From: Chloroflexia bacterium
GTDB lineage: Bacteria; Chloroflexota; Chloroflexia; Thermomicrobiales; UBA6265
Assembly (NCBI GenBank): GCA_013698305.1
Contig: JACCVC010000332.1
Coordinates: 1 to 13,096 of the forward strand
Direction of reading: 5' to 3'
DNA: 13,096 nt
Shown: positions 7,959 through 13,096 of the stretch, in pieces
Layout: the number at the start of each line of letters is the position of its first letter
How positions within the stretch are numbered: position 1 is the first letter of the stretch
The notes under the pieces: generated by a model
What the model saw: the letters and a program-made list of their open reading frames with translations, nothing else
The model's database searches: none
Told to the model about the DNA's origin: nothing
Program-made: the position numbers and the translations under genes

Positions 7959-8072
7959 CGGGTAGCCTGGCTTGGGTCAGAATGACCATCACAGTTGCGC
8001 GACAGCGCCGGATTCTCACCGGTCTTCCCCCTGCACTCCGGAGTTCGTCTTGAGTTGAGAACGTGCTACCCG
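7959..8072 (-). ncRNA. Cobalamin riboswitch aptamer
   Basis: Read on the minus strand, the core is GGGGAAGACCGGTGAGAAT (about 8029-8011), then CCGGCGCTGTCGCGCAACTGTGA, then a small hairpin GGTCA/TGACC (7987-7975), then the B12 box AAGCCAGGCTACCCG (7973-7959). The outer stem forms between CGGGTAGC (8072-8065) and GCTACCCG (7966-7959). All conserved core blocks of the AdoCbl-type class are present in order. The aptamer is about 114 nt, short for the class, with only a tiny hairpin where larger peripheral stems often sit. It controls the toroid, beta-domain, EcfT and EcfA genes, most likely lowering transcription when cobalamin is plentiful through the terminator downstream. Confidence 0.93.
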
Positions 8073-8095
8073 CTCACTGAGTGGGTGTTGAGGGC

Positions 8096-8125
8096 ATCAT
8101 CCCACCTGGCACGGCAAGATGTCAA
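8096..8125 (-). promoter_or_regulatory. Sigma70-type promoter of the riboswitch operon
   Basis: On the minus strand a perfect TTGACA (8125-8120) is followed after 18 bases by GATGAT (8101-8096), four of six matches to the -10 consensus. A start near 8089 would give a short leader before the aptamer stem at 8072. The TGA stop of the upstream small gene (8124-8122) lies inside the -35 box, so read-through from that gene pair could also feed the riboswitch. Confidence 0.6.
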
Positions 8126-8490
8126 CGCGCTGGCATCTGGTTCGATACGTGTGAAACACTGCGACGATCCCAACCAGGCGATAGTTCGCGATATCGCGTT
8201 TTCTGTTCCAGGTGGTTCGCGGCAGGGATGCGCTCGGGCGTGCGCACGGGCGCCACCCAGATCGGCAGGTTCTCATCGACCTGGAGGCCGACCAACCGGT
8301 CAAGGAAGATGGCTATCACGTCATCGGTGTCGTCCACATCGACAATTGCTCGCATATAGACCTCATCCGGGTAGTCAGCTTCACCTACCTCGAACGTGGT
8401 CGAGGGGAAGTGAGCGAGAATCAACTCTTGTAGCTCCGCAACCGCGGCTCTAATCCTCGGATCCGCAATCATATGCTGGTCGTTCATCAT
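8122..8490 (-). CDS. Small conserved hypothetical protein next to a HEPN gene
   Basis: A 122-residue acidic protein starting at ATG 8490, which overlaps the HEPN stop as ATGA; GAGGA lies upstream at a workable distance. The well-formed part is the first 87 residues: DPRIRAAVAELQELI, then EVYMRAIVDVDDTDDVI and DRLVGLQVDENLPIWVAPVRTPER, an alternating alpha/beta pattern. I recognise this as a recurrent Chloroflexota/cyanobacterial small protein often paired with HEPN proteins, but no function is known to me. The C-terminal 30 residues look unconserved, and the stop falls within the -35 box of the downstream promoter. The tight pairing suggests a HEPN-partner system, perhaps toxin-antitoxin-like; this is inference. 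Confidence 0.65.
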   Translation of the reverse strand: MMNDQHMIADPRIRAAVAELQELILAHFPSTTFEVGEADYPDEVYMRAIVDVDDTDDVIAIFLDRLVGLQVDENLPIWVAPVRTPERIPAANHLEQKTRYRELSPGWDRRSVSHVSNQMPAR

Positions 8491-8822
8491 GATGATCGTT
8501 CCTCTACGAGCCGAATCGCCTCCACAAACTCACTGGTTCGTCGAAGTGACCGCGTCGCTTGCTTTGCGCTCATACCGGTCGTCTCATAGTCAGCGCTCTG
8601 TCGCAACAGCATCGTCTGACTCAACACACTCCGAATGACGGGTGGATAACGACGACGCCGATTGATCAATTGTTCAATGAACAGGGCATGGACAGTCTGG
8701 TGTCGATAATGCCCTCGGGCGGAGCGGGCATCTATGTCCACGGCCAACATGGCGGCAATCGCCGCGTGAAAGCACGCATAGTAGCACCGGTTCGCGCACT
8801 TGTTGAATTTTTCGTTCGCCAT
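8487..8822 (-). CDS. HEPN-domain protein, main reading frame after an in-frame stop
   Basis: A 111-residue helical protein of the HEPN family, which includes RNases and the partners of minimal nucleotidyltransferases. The diagnostic block is NKCANRCYYACFHAAIAAML (7-26). A second helix and the typical LRQSADYETTGMSAKQA segment (about 73-89) follow, then SEFVEAIRL. The canonical C-terminal RX4-6H catalytic motif is not evident, although an RHQTVH string occurs at 40-45. The expected first helix of the family is encoded just upstream in the same frame but is separated by a TGA at 8831-8829. ATG 8822 lies two codons after that stop and could allow reinitiation. Either a degraded gene or a shortened but translated one. 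Confidence 0.62.
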   Translation of the reverse strand: MANEKFNKCANRCYYACFHAAIAAMLAVDIDARSARGHYRHQTVHALFIEQLINRRRRYPPVIRSVLSQTMLLRQSADYETTGMSAKQATRSLRRTSEFVEAIRLVEERSS

Positions 8823-8828
8823 CTCACT

Positions 8829-8894
8829 TCATGCACCCTCCAGACCCTCTATCGCCTTTGCCAGGTAGCTACTGATGGCCCGTTGGTCTGCCAT
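8829..8894 (-). pseudogene. Severed N-terminal helix of the HEPN protein
   Basis: ATG 8894 opens MADQRAISSYLAKAIEGLEGA and then meets TGA (8831-8829). In intact HEPN relatives the helix YLxKAxxxLxxA continues without a break into the segment that appears after the stop (SE-MANEKFNKCANRCYYA). One substitution, for example CGA to TGA, would explain the break. No strong ribosome binding site precedes ATG 8894; a GTG five codons earlier is an alternative start. Confidence 0.6.
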
Positions 8895-9025
8895 AGCGTC
8901 TGATGACACTCCTCGTCTGGATTTTCCGGTGAGCGAGCGGAGACGACGGGCTTCGACAATCGTAGTATAAGGGGGCATCCCATAGATGGGGGTGAGATCG
9001 TTCGAAAGCTTGGGAGTTGTCATTG

Positions 9026-9877
9026 GTGGATATCGGCGAAGCGTTCGCGCTCGGGGGGACGGCAGCCATCTCGGCGGTCCTGGGCAGCATGCTTGGGCTC
9101 GGCGGCGGGGTGTTCCTGGTGCCGCTGTTCACGCTCTTCTTCGGCGTCGACCCCAAGATCGCCATCGGCGCCAGCGCGGTCGCGGTCATCACCAACTCCG
9201 TCGTCGGATCGACCGTTCATCTCCGCAACGGCTTCACCAACATCCGGCTGGCGATGTTGCTTGGAGTGACGACAATCAGCGGCGCGATCATCGGCGCCTT
9301 GATCGCGATTGTCGCCAACGCCAGCGTCCTGAACCTGGTCTTCGGCCTGGTGCTGCTGTACGCCGCGATCAGCATGCTGGTTCGGCGTCAGGTGGCTGTG
9401 CCCAACGCCGAGCCTGCTGATCCTGATCCGTTCGAGCTTCGGTCGACCTTCACCGACCGCGCGACGGGCAACACCGTCATCTACATTCCCCAGCGCGTGC
9501 CTATCGGTCTGGGCGCCAGTGGCTTCGCCGGAGTGCTATCTGGTCTGCTGGGTGTCGGCGGCGGCGTGATTCAGGTGCCGATGATGAACCTGTTGATGCG
9601 CATTCCGATGAAGGCGGCCGCTGGCACCAGCTCCTTCCTGGTCGGCATGACCGCCGTGGCGACCGCGACCGTCTTCTACGCTGACGGCCAGATCGACCCC
9701 ACCGTCGTCGTTCCCGCCATGATCGGAATCTTCATCGGATCGCAAATCGGATCGAACCTGACCAGCAGGGTCAAGACCGGCAACCTGGTCATTATCTTCG
9801 TCGTGATCATGTTCTACCTGGCGATCTCGATGCTGCTACGGGCATTTGGCATCACCCTACCGGGACAAAGCTCATGA
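9026..9877 (+). CDS. TSUP family (TauE/SafE-like) anion transporter
   Basis: A 283-residue polytopic membrane protein, probably eight helices in two inverted-repeat halves. Each half begins with the family's glycine-rich signature: SMLGLGGGVFLVPLF near the N-terminus and SGLLGVGGGVIQVPMM at about 178-193, followed by MKAAAGTSSF. TSUP proteins move sulfite, sulfonates or other small organosulfur/carboxylate anions; the substrate here is not determined. A charged loop of about 35 residues (DPFELRSTFTDR...) joins the halves. The start is uncertain: GGGAG (9012-9016) is nine bases before GTG 9026 and six before TTG 9023; a TTG at 9017 is too close. The last four bases overlap the DUF1634 start. 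Bases 8895-9025 carry no gene and only weak promoter-like strings. Confidence 0.9.
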   Translation: MDIGEAFALGGTAAISAVLGSMLGLGGGVFLVPLFTLFFGVDPKIAIGASAVAVITNSVVGSTVHLRNGFTNIRLAMLLGVTTISGAIIGALIAIVANASVLNLVFGLVLLYAAISMLVRRQVAVPNAEPADPDPFELRSTFTDRATGNTVIYIPQRVPIGLGASGFAGVLSGLLGVGGGVIQVPMMNLLMRIPMKAAAGTSSFLVGMTAVATATVFYADGQIDPTVVVPAMIGIFIGSQIGSNLTSRVKTGNLVIIFVVIMFYLAISMLLRAFGITLPGQSS

Positions 9878-10242
9878 CTCTTTCTCCGACACCAATTCCT
9901 TCACCGTCGCAGGATTCCATCGCCCATCCGACCGCTCGGGTGCTGACCTGGGGTTTTCGGATTTCCGCGGCGCTCTTGCTGGTTGGGCTCATCCTGTCAT
10001 TGATCCAACAGGAGTCACTCCACACGTCGCTGGAGAATTTTCCGACCATCGCGAACGAGATCGCTGATGGCAACGGCGCGGGCATCGTGGCGCTGGCGAT
10101 CCTGGTGATGATCGCGACTCCCATCGTATCGACCATCGCCGTCGTCGTCTCCTGCGTCAGGTGCGGCGATACGCGCTACGCCCGCATCACGGGCGCTGTC
10201 CTGGTGATCCTGTTCGTATCGGCTCTGTTATCCGCCCGATAG
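9874..10242 (+). CDS. DUF1634 membrane protein, TSUP companion
   Basis: A 122-residue protein with three hydrophobic segments (about 31-45, 70-92 and 106-119). RVLTWGFRISAALLLVGLILSL and IVALAILVMIATPIVS match the DUF1634 family. Members are nearly always encoded directly beside a TSUP transporter and are presumed to be an accessory subunit; the role is not established. ATG 9874 overlaps the TSUP stop as ATGA, which implies translational coupling. A proline- and serine-rich cytoplasmic-looking N-terminus precedes the first helix. Confidence 0.85.
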   Translation: MTLSPTPIPSPSQDSIAHPTARVLTWGFRISAALLLVGLILSLIQQESLHTSLENFPTIANEIADGNGAGIVALAILVMIATPIVSTIAVVVSCVRCGDTRYARITGAVLVILFVSALLSAR

Positions 10243-10257
10243 ACACGAGGACTTTCC

Positions 10258-11097
10258 ATGAACGCCATCCAGCGTCTTGCCGTGATCGTCGCCATGCGAT
10301 CCGAGCTCCAGCATCTGTCCGGCCTACCCCATCTGCCACCTGAACCCAACGCAGATTACCTCTGGCCGTCGGTCACCTGGAACGATCAGGGTCTGGAAAT
10401 CACGGCGGTCGCCTGTGGCATCGGCATCATCCGGGCGGCGGCCGCGACCGAGGCAATGATCGCCGCGCACGCGCCGGACGCCATCCTAAACTTCGGCTGC
10501 ACCGGCGCCCATGAGCGTCACGTCAACGTCGGCGACGTGGTGATCGGCACCCGCTCCGTTTCGCACACGTCGATGGTGATCGTTCCCGACGGCACTGGCC
10601 GCTTCGACCTGCATGACGGCATGAAAGCGCCCGCCGCTGGCCAGACCGGGATCGCAAGCGACCCTGCGCTGCTTGCCATCGCCCGCGAGGCCGCGAACGG
10701 GTGGACACCGGAACGCTGGGTTGCCGCATCGGACGACTCTCCTGTCCCACGCGTGCATGAGGGTGTTGTCGCCTCGGCGGATGTCTGGACACAGGCGCAC
10801 AACGCGATTGCCAGACTCGCGGAACGTCACCTGTCCTTGTGCGAGGACATGGAATCCGCCGCCATCGCCACCGTCGCAGCGCTGCATGGTGTGCCGTACG
10901 TGACGATCAAGGACATTTCCAACAACGAGCTGCAACAGGCGACGATATTCGACCCTGGCCTCGAACATCTGCCCGAGAGCGAGGTTGGCCGTCGCGCCGC
11001 CATATTGACGGGGCGCGTGATCGATCACCTGGCCACGCAGTCTCCTAGTGCCGACCCGCAACCTGCCCTGACCTCGCCGAATGGGCCGGCGTTATGA
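10258..11097 (+). CDS. Nucleoside phosphorylase-family protein, MTA/SAH nucleosidase-like
   Basis: A 279-residue soluble protein of the PNP/UDP phosphorylase family, closest in layout to 5'-methylthioadenosine/S-adenosylhomocysteine nucleosidases and futalosine hydrolases. Visible marks are IVAMRSEL with Glu16 in the place of the catalytic N-terminal Glu, NFGCTGAHERHVNVGDVVIG (78-97), CEDMESAAIATVA with Glu199 at the ribose-binding position, and TIKDISNN with Asp219 at the base-protonating position. It has about 45 more residues than a standard MTA/SAH nucleosidase, in the middle and at the C-terminus, so another nucleoside substrate is possible. GAGGA (10247-10251) lies six bases before the ATG, 15 bases after the DUF1634 stop, so it is probably in the same operon. 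It converges with rimM, one base between the stops. Confidence 0.85.
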   Translation: MNAIQRLAVIVAMRSELQHLSGLPHLPPEPNADYLWPSVTWNDQGLEITAVACGIGIIRAAAATEAMIAAHAPDAILNFGCTGAHERHVNVGDVVIGTRSVSHTSMVIVPDGTGRFDLHDGMKAPAAGQTGIASDPALLAIAREAANGWTPERWVAASDDSPVPRVHEGVVASADVWTQAHNAIARLAERHLSLCEDMESAAIATVAALHGVPYVTIKDISNNELQQATIFDPGLEHLPESEVGRRAAILTGRVIDHLATQSPSADPQPALTSPNGPAL

Positions 11098-11098
11098 C

Positions 11099-11779
11099 CT
11101 ACGAGACGTCTTCCGGGTAGACCGGCTTCGTCACGACGATCACGCCTTCGGCGGGGTTGATCTCATGCACGTAGACCGGGTGATTCGGGATCAGCAGATC
11201 CGCTGCCGAATTGGGAGCGGAGCCGCCGCCGTCGGGGGCGACCACCAGCACATCGTTGGCGCCGGTTTCCATCAGGTCGACCACCACGCCGATGTCGTCA
11301 CCTTCGGGCGTGATGGCGCGAAGCCCAATCAGCTGATAGATGAAGTACTCACCCTCCTCCAGCGGCTTGGCGTCGCTGCCGTCGATCTTCACCACCAGTC
11401 CGCCCAGTTTGCGTGCATCCTCCGGGGTGTTGACGCCATTAAACGAGACCAACGCCAGATCACCGTGAAACCTGACGCTTTCCAATGACACTGGTTCATC
11501 GCTGTTGCCCAGGTACACATGATCAAGCTCGAGGAGGTGATCCGGCACGTCCGTCAGGAGCGCCATTCGCATCTCACCGCCGAGACCGTGCGGACCGCCA
11601 ATCCGACCCACCGTCAGGCGAACAGCATCGATCGCGTCAGTCGGCTCTGGTCCTCTGGTATCAATCAGTCGTCGAGGGTTCGATTTGGGGCGTCGAGCGA
11701 GACGCGTCGAAGCCGGAGTTCCCTGATCGGGAACTCCGGCTTTGTTCGCGTTCCTTTTCGGTTCTGTTGCGTCACGCAT
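11099..11779 (-). CDS. rimM: 16S rRNA processing protein RimM
   Basis: RimM binds ribosomal protein S19 and helps 30S head maturation. The N-terminal beta-barrel starts at VRLTVGRIGGPHGLGGE, and the C-terminal PRC-barrel has EYFIYQLIGLRA, GVVVDLMETGANDVLVV, LLIPNHPVYVHEINPAEGVIVV. Length from ATG 11779 is 226 residues against about 170 usually. That ATG overlaps the KH gene stop by eight bases, but it adds about 50 unconserved residues that include a 14-bp perfect hairpin. Between it and the conserved core there is no in-frame ATG, GTG or TTG; the next is a GTG inside LTVGRI. The true start is therefore uncertain and may be a rare codon such as CTG, ATT or ATC near 11670-11630. Third gene of rpsP-KH-rimM; trmD does not follow. 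Confidence 0.88.
   Translation of the reverse strand: MRDATEPKRNANKAGVPDQGTPASTRLARRPKSNPRRLIDTRGPEPTDAIDAVRLTVGRIGGPHGLGGEMRMALLTDVPDHLLELDHVYLGNSDEPVSLESVRFHGDLALVSFNGVNTPEDARKLGGLVVKIDGSDAKPLEEGEYFIYQLIGLRAITPEGDDIGVVVDLMETGANDVLVVAPDGGGSAPNSAADLLIPNHPVYVHEINPAEGVIVVTKPVYPEDVS
11709..11743. terminator. 14-bp perfect hairpin at the KH/rimM junction
   Basis: AGCCGGAGTTCCC (11711-11723) and GGGAACTCCGGCT (11729-11741) pair perfectly around loop TGATC, with one further A-T pair outside (11710/11742). On the plus strand TTTGTT follows; on the minus strand only TTCG follows. It looks like an intrinsic terminator or attenuator stem, stronger on the plus strand. It sits within the putative N-terminal extension of RimM, which argues that this stretch may not be coding. 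Confidence 0.5.
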
Positions 11780-12128
11780 CAGCTTCGCGCTCTGCTTCAT
11801 TGTCTTGATCTTGCTCGATGTCTGCGTCGTAAGCCGCAGATTCGCTGATACCTTCGATATTGAGGCTGACTCGCACATCTTGGCGCGAACCAGCAACCAT
11901 CAGCGCGGTGCGAATCGAGCGGGCGATACGTCCTCCGCGACCGATCACCTGCCCCAGTTGCTCTTCCGGTAGCTCAAGCCGCACGGCGATGTGATGCCCT
12001 CGCCGGTCGGCGGTCACCGCGACATCGACAGCGTCGTCCACCAGCTCGCTGGCGAGGTAGGTGACGAGTCCGGTGAGCGCGTCGACGGCGTCGTCGTGGG
12101 ACTGCGCTTCTGGCGAGAGATCAGTCAC
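11772..12128 (-). CDS. KH-domain RNA-binding protein (KhpA-like)
   Basis: A 118-residue protein with a single type II KH domain at about 17-92, of the family encoded between rpsP and rimM in many bacteria. LTGLVTYLASELVDD and VRLELPEEQLGQVIGRGGRIARSIRTAL are visible; the RNA-binding GxxG loop is GRGG (63-66). Relatives bind small RNAs and mRNA and affect ribosome and cell-wall processes. The usual length is about 75-80 residues; here an acidic tail of about 27 residues follows the domain. The GTG start at 12128 lies two bases after the S16 stop. Its stop overlaps the candidate rimM ATG. Confidence 0.9.
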   Translation of the reverse strand: MTDLSPEAQSHDDAVDALTGLVTYLASELVDDAVDVAVTADRRGHHIAVRLELPEEQLGQVIGRGGRIARSIRTALMVAGSRQDVRVSLNIEGISESAAYDADIEQDQDNEAEREADA

Positions 12129-12130
12129 GA

Positions 12131-12451
12131 TCAGGCCTCAACGGCTACTGGCTCGGCATCGGTTTCGGCTTCAACTGGCTCGGCTTCGCCTTCACCTTCG
12201 GCGGCTTCCGCCTTTCGAATAAGAGATGCCACTGTCGGGGAAGGTTGGGCGCCCACGCTGATCCAGTACTTCGCACGTTCGAGATCGACCTTGATGGTTG
12301 GCGGGTTCTCGATCGGGTGATAGTAGCCGATTGATTCGATGAATCGCCCATCCCGGGGGGAACTGTGCTCGGTAGCGACAATTCGGTAGTGCGGTCGCTT
12401 CTTGGCGCCCATGCGGCGCAATCGCAGCTTTATCACGTAGTGGTGCTCCAT
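12131..12451 (-). CDS. rpsP: 30S ribosomal protein S16
   Basis: A 106-residue protein with the full S16 signature: VIKLRLRRMGAKKRPHYRIV at 6-25, DGRFIESIGYYHP and KVDLERAKYWISVGAQPS, where conserved side chains contact helices of the 5' domain of 16S rRNA. The last 25 residues are an acidic Ala/Glu/Pro tail, a common lineage-specific extension. ATG 12451 is chosen because it leaves five residues before the conserved core and has GGGAA about ten bases upstream; an in-frame ATG at 12478 would add nine residues and has no better ribosome binding site. It heads the rpsP-KH-rimM cluster. Confidence 0.95.
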   Translation of the reverse strand: MEHHYVIKLRLRRMGAKKRPHYRIVATEHSSPRDGRFIESIGYYHPIENPPTIKVDLERAKYWISVGAQPSPTVASLIRKAEAAEGEGEAEPVEAETDAEPVAVEA

Positions 12452-12612
12452 GGATTCAGGTTCCCGACGCAAGTACATGCCGGGGCCGTTCAGATGCAGG
12501 TAAAGCCCATCATCAATGCTGATTCGGGCGTGAGATCAAGTGATGATCCGCTCGCGACGTTGCCGACGATCGAGGGCACTACTCCTCGCTCGAGATGTCC
12601 GCAAAACACCAC

Positions 12613-12630
12613 CACTCATCATGATGAGTG
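12613..12630. promoter_or_regulatory. 18-bp perfect palindrome upstream of rpsP, operator candidate
   Basis: CACTCATCATGATGAGTG is identical to its own reverse complement. It lies in the non-coding gap 12452-12745, about 160 bases upstream of rpsP. No T tract follows closely enough on either strand to make it a good terminator, although TTTT occurs six bases away on the minus strand. A dimeric regulator site is the simplest reading. Elsewhere in the gap, GCCGCC/GGCGGC (12683-12696) forms a short GC stem and I see no RNA gene or convincing promoter. Confidence 0.4.
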
Positions 12631-12745
12631 ATCGACAATCGTGACAGGCCAGATGCCGTTCCCAAAAACAGGACACAACAGCGCCGCCCTGGCGGCGGAT
12701 TCAACGACTAAATCTATCATATGTCGGGCATTGTGGCGAAAATCC

Positions 12746-12988
12746 TCAGCCGGAACATCCAGGGTCGCCTGAAGCTGAATGGTGATGTCCCGAGCCGCCG
12801 CAGGCGTGCTGGGTCCACTCCTGACCGCAGCAGGCCGCCACCACGGCGCTCGTCAGCCCCTTGGGCAGCCCCATCTCCTGAGCGCGGTCAACGATATGGG
12901 TGGGACCATGCCCCTCGACCAGTGCCTCGGCCACCAGGCGGCTTGCGCGCGTTTGGCCCATCGTTGCGCCATCTGCGTCTACTGTCAT
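12746..12988 (-). CDS. Small Cys/His-rich hypothetical protein
   Basis: An 80-residue protein starting at ATG 12988, with AGAAGG five bases upstream and a second GGAAGG just before; this strong ribosome binding site supports translation. The first 45 residues look helical (ASRLVAEALVEGHGPTHIVDRAQEMGLPKG). The C-terminal third has Cys53, Cys54, His61, Cys63, His68-70 and Cys78, a dense set of potential metal ligands. I do not recognise the family. A metal-binding or metal-storage role is suggested by composition only. It could also be a spurious reading frame. It precedes the rpsP cluster on the same strand but is separated from it by about 300 bases. Confidence 0.5.
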   Translation of the reverse strand: MTVDADGATMGQTRASRLVAEALVEGHGPTHIVDRAQEMGLPKGLTSAVVAACCGQEWTQHACGGSGHHHSASGDPGCSG

Positions 12989-13096
12989 ATGACCTTCTTG
13001 TCCTTCCTGCACAAAACCAGCATGCGGTCGATTCCACCCTTGTGTCGTGTGCCCAATGTTCGATTTCCGTTTTGGGGTTCGCGCGACACCTGCGGC

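Noticed and set aside
8964..8971. TATACT (minus) or TATAAG (plus) as a -10 box in the HEPN/TSUP divergent gap
   Set aside because: Both resemble -10 elements, but no -35-like sequence lies at a suitable distance on either strand, so a promoter cannot be placed.
10486..11061. 191-codon open frame on the minus strand inside the nucleosidase gene
   Set aside because: It is a shadow of a clearly conserved coding sequence, rich in Arg/Gly/His as expected of antisense high-GC frames.
12683..12696. GCCGCC/GGCGGC stem as terminator for the small Cys/His gene
   Set aside because: The loop is only two bases and no T tract follows directly on the minus strand; the nearest T5 run is some 20 bases downstream.

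Overview
The window looks like a high-GC bacterial chromosome or metagenomic contig. Several traits point to the Chloroflexota, perhaps a Thermomicrobia-like lineage: GTG and TTG starts, a DUF4015 protein, the rpsP-KH-rimM block, and an extended EcfT next to an alpha/alpha-toroid lipid-free secreted protein. The taxonomic call is inference; there is no rRNA or tRNA gene here.

Plus strand, 1-3252: the tail of a D-2-hydroxyacid dehydrogenase; a GH32/GH43-like five-bladed propeller hydrolase whose frame is broken by one base in a G6 run; and a membrane-anchored DUF4015 glycoside-hydrolase-like protein. Minus strand, 8125-3295: the most striking part of the window. A promoter with a perfect TTGACA leads into a compact cobalamin riboswitch and an intrinsic terminator. 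These are followed by four tightly coupled genes: a secreted alpha/alpha toroid resembling the alpha-domain of transcobalamin/intrinsic factor, a secreted and membrane-anchored protein resembling the transcobalamin beta-domain (DUF4430-like), an extended EcfT permease, and a fused double EcfA ATPase. I read this as a B12-controlled ECF corrinoid importer in which the two halves of a transcobalamin-like binder are separate proteins. No classical S component is visible. Just upstream on the same strand are a HEPN-domain gene split by an in-frame TGA and a small conserved protein overlapping it.

Plus strand, 9026-11097: a TSUP (TauE/SafE) anion exporter, its usual DUF1634 companion, and an MTA/SAH-nucleosidase-family protein, probably one operon. 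Minus strand, 12988-11099: a small Cys/His-rich protein, then rpsP, a KH RNA-binding protein and rimM. rimM has no normal start close to its conserved domain, and a 14-bp perfect hairpin lies in its possible N-terminal extension. The nucleosidase and rimM converge with one base between their stop codons.
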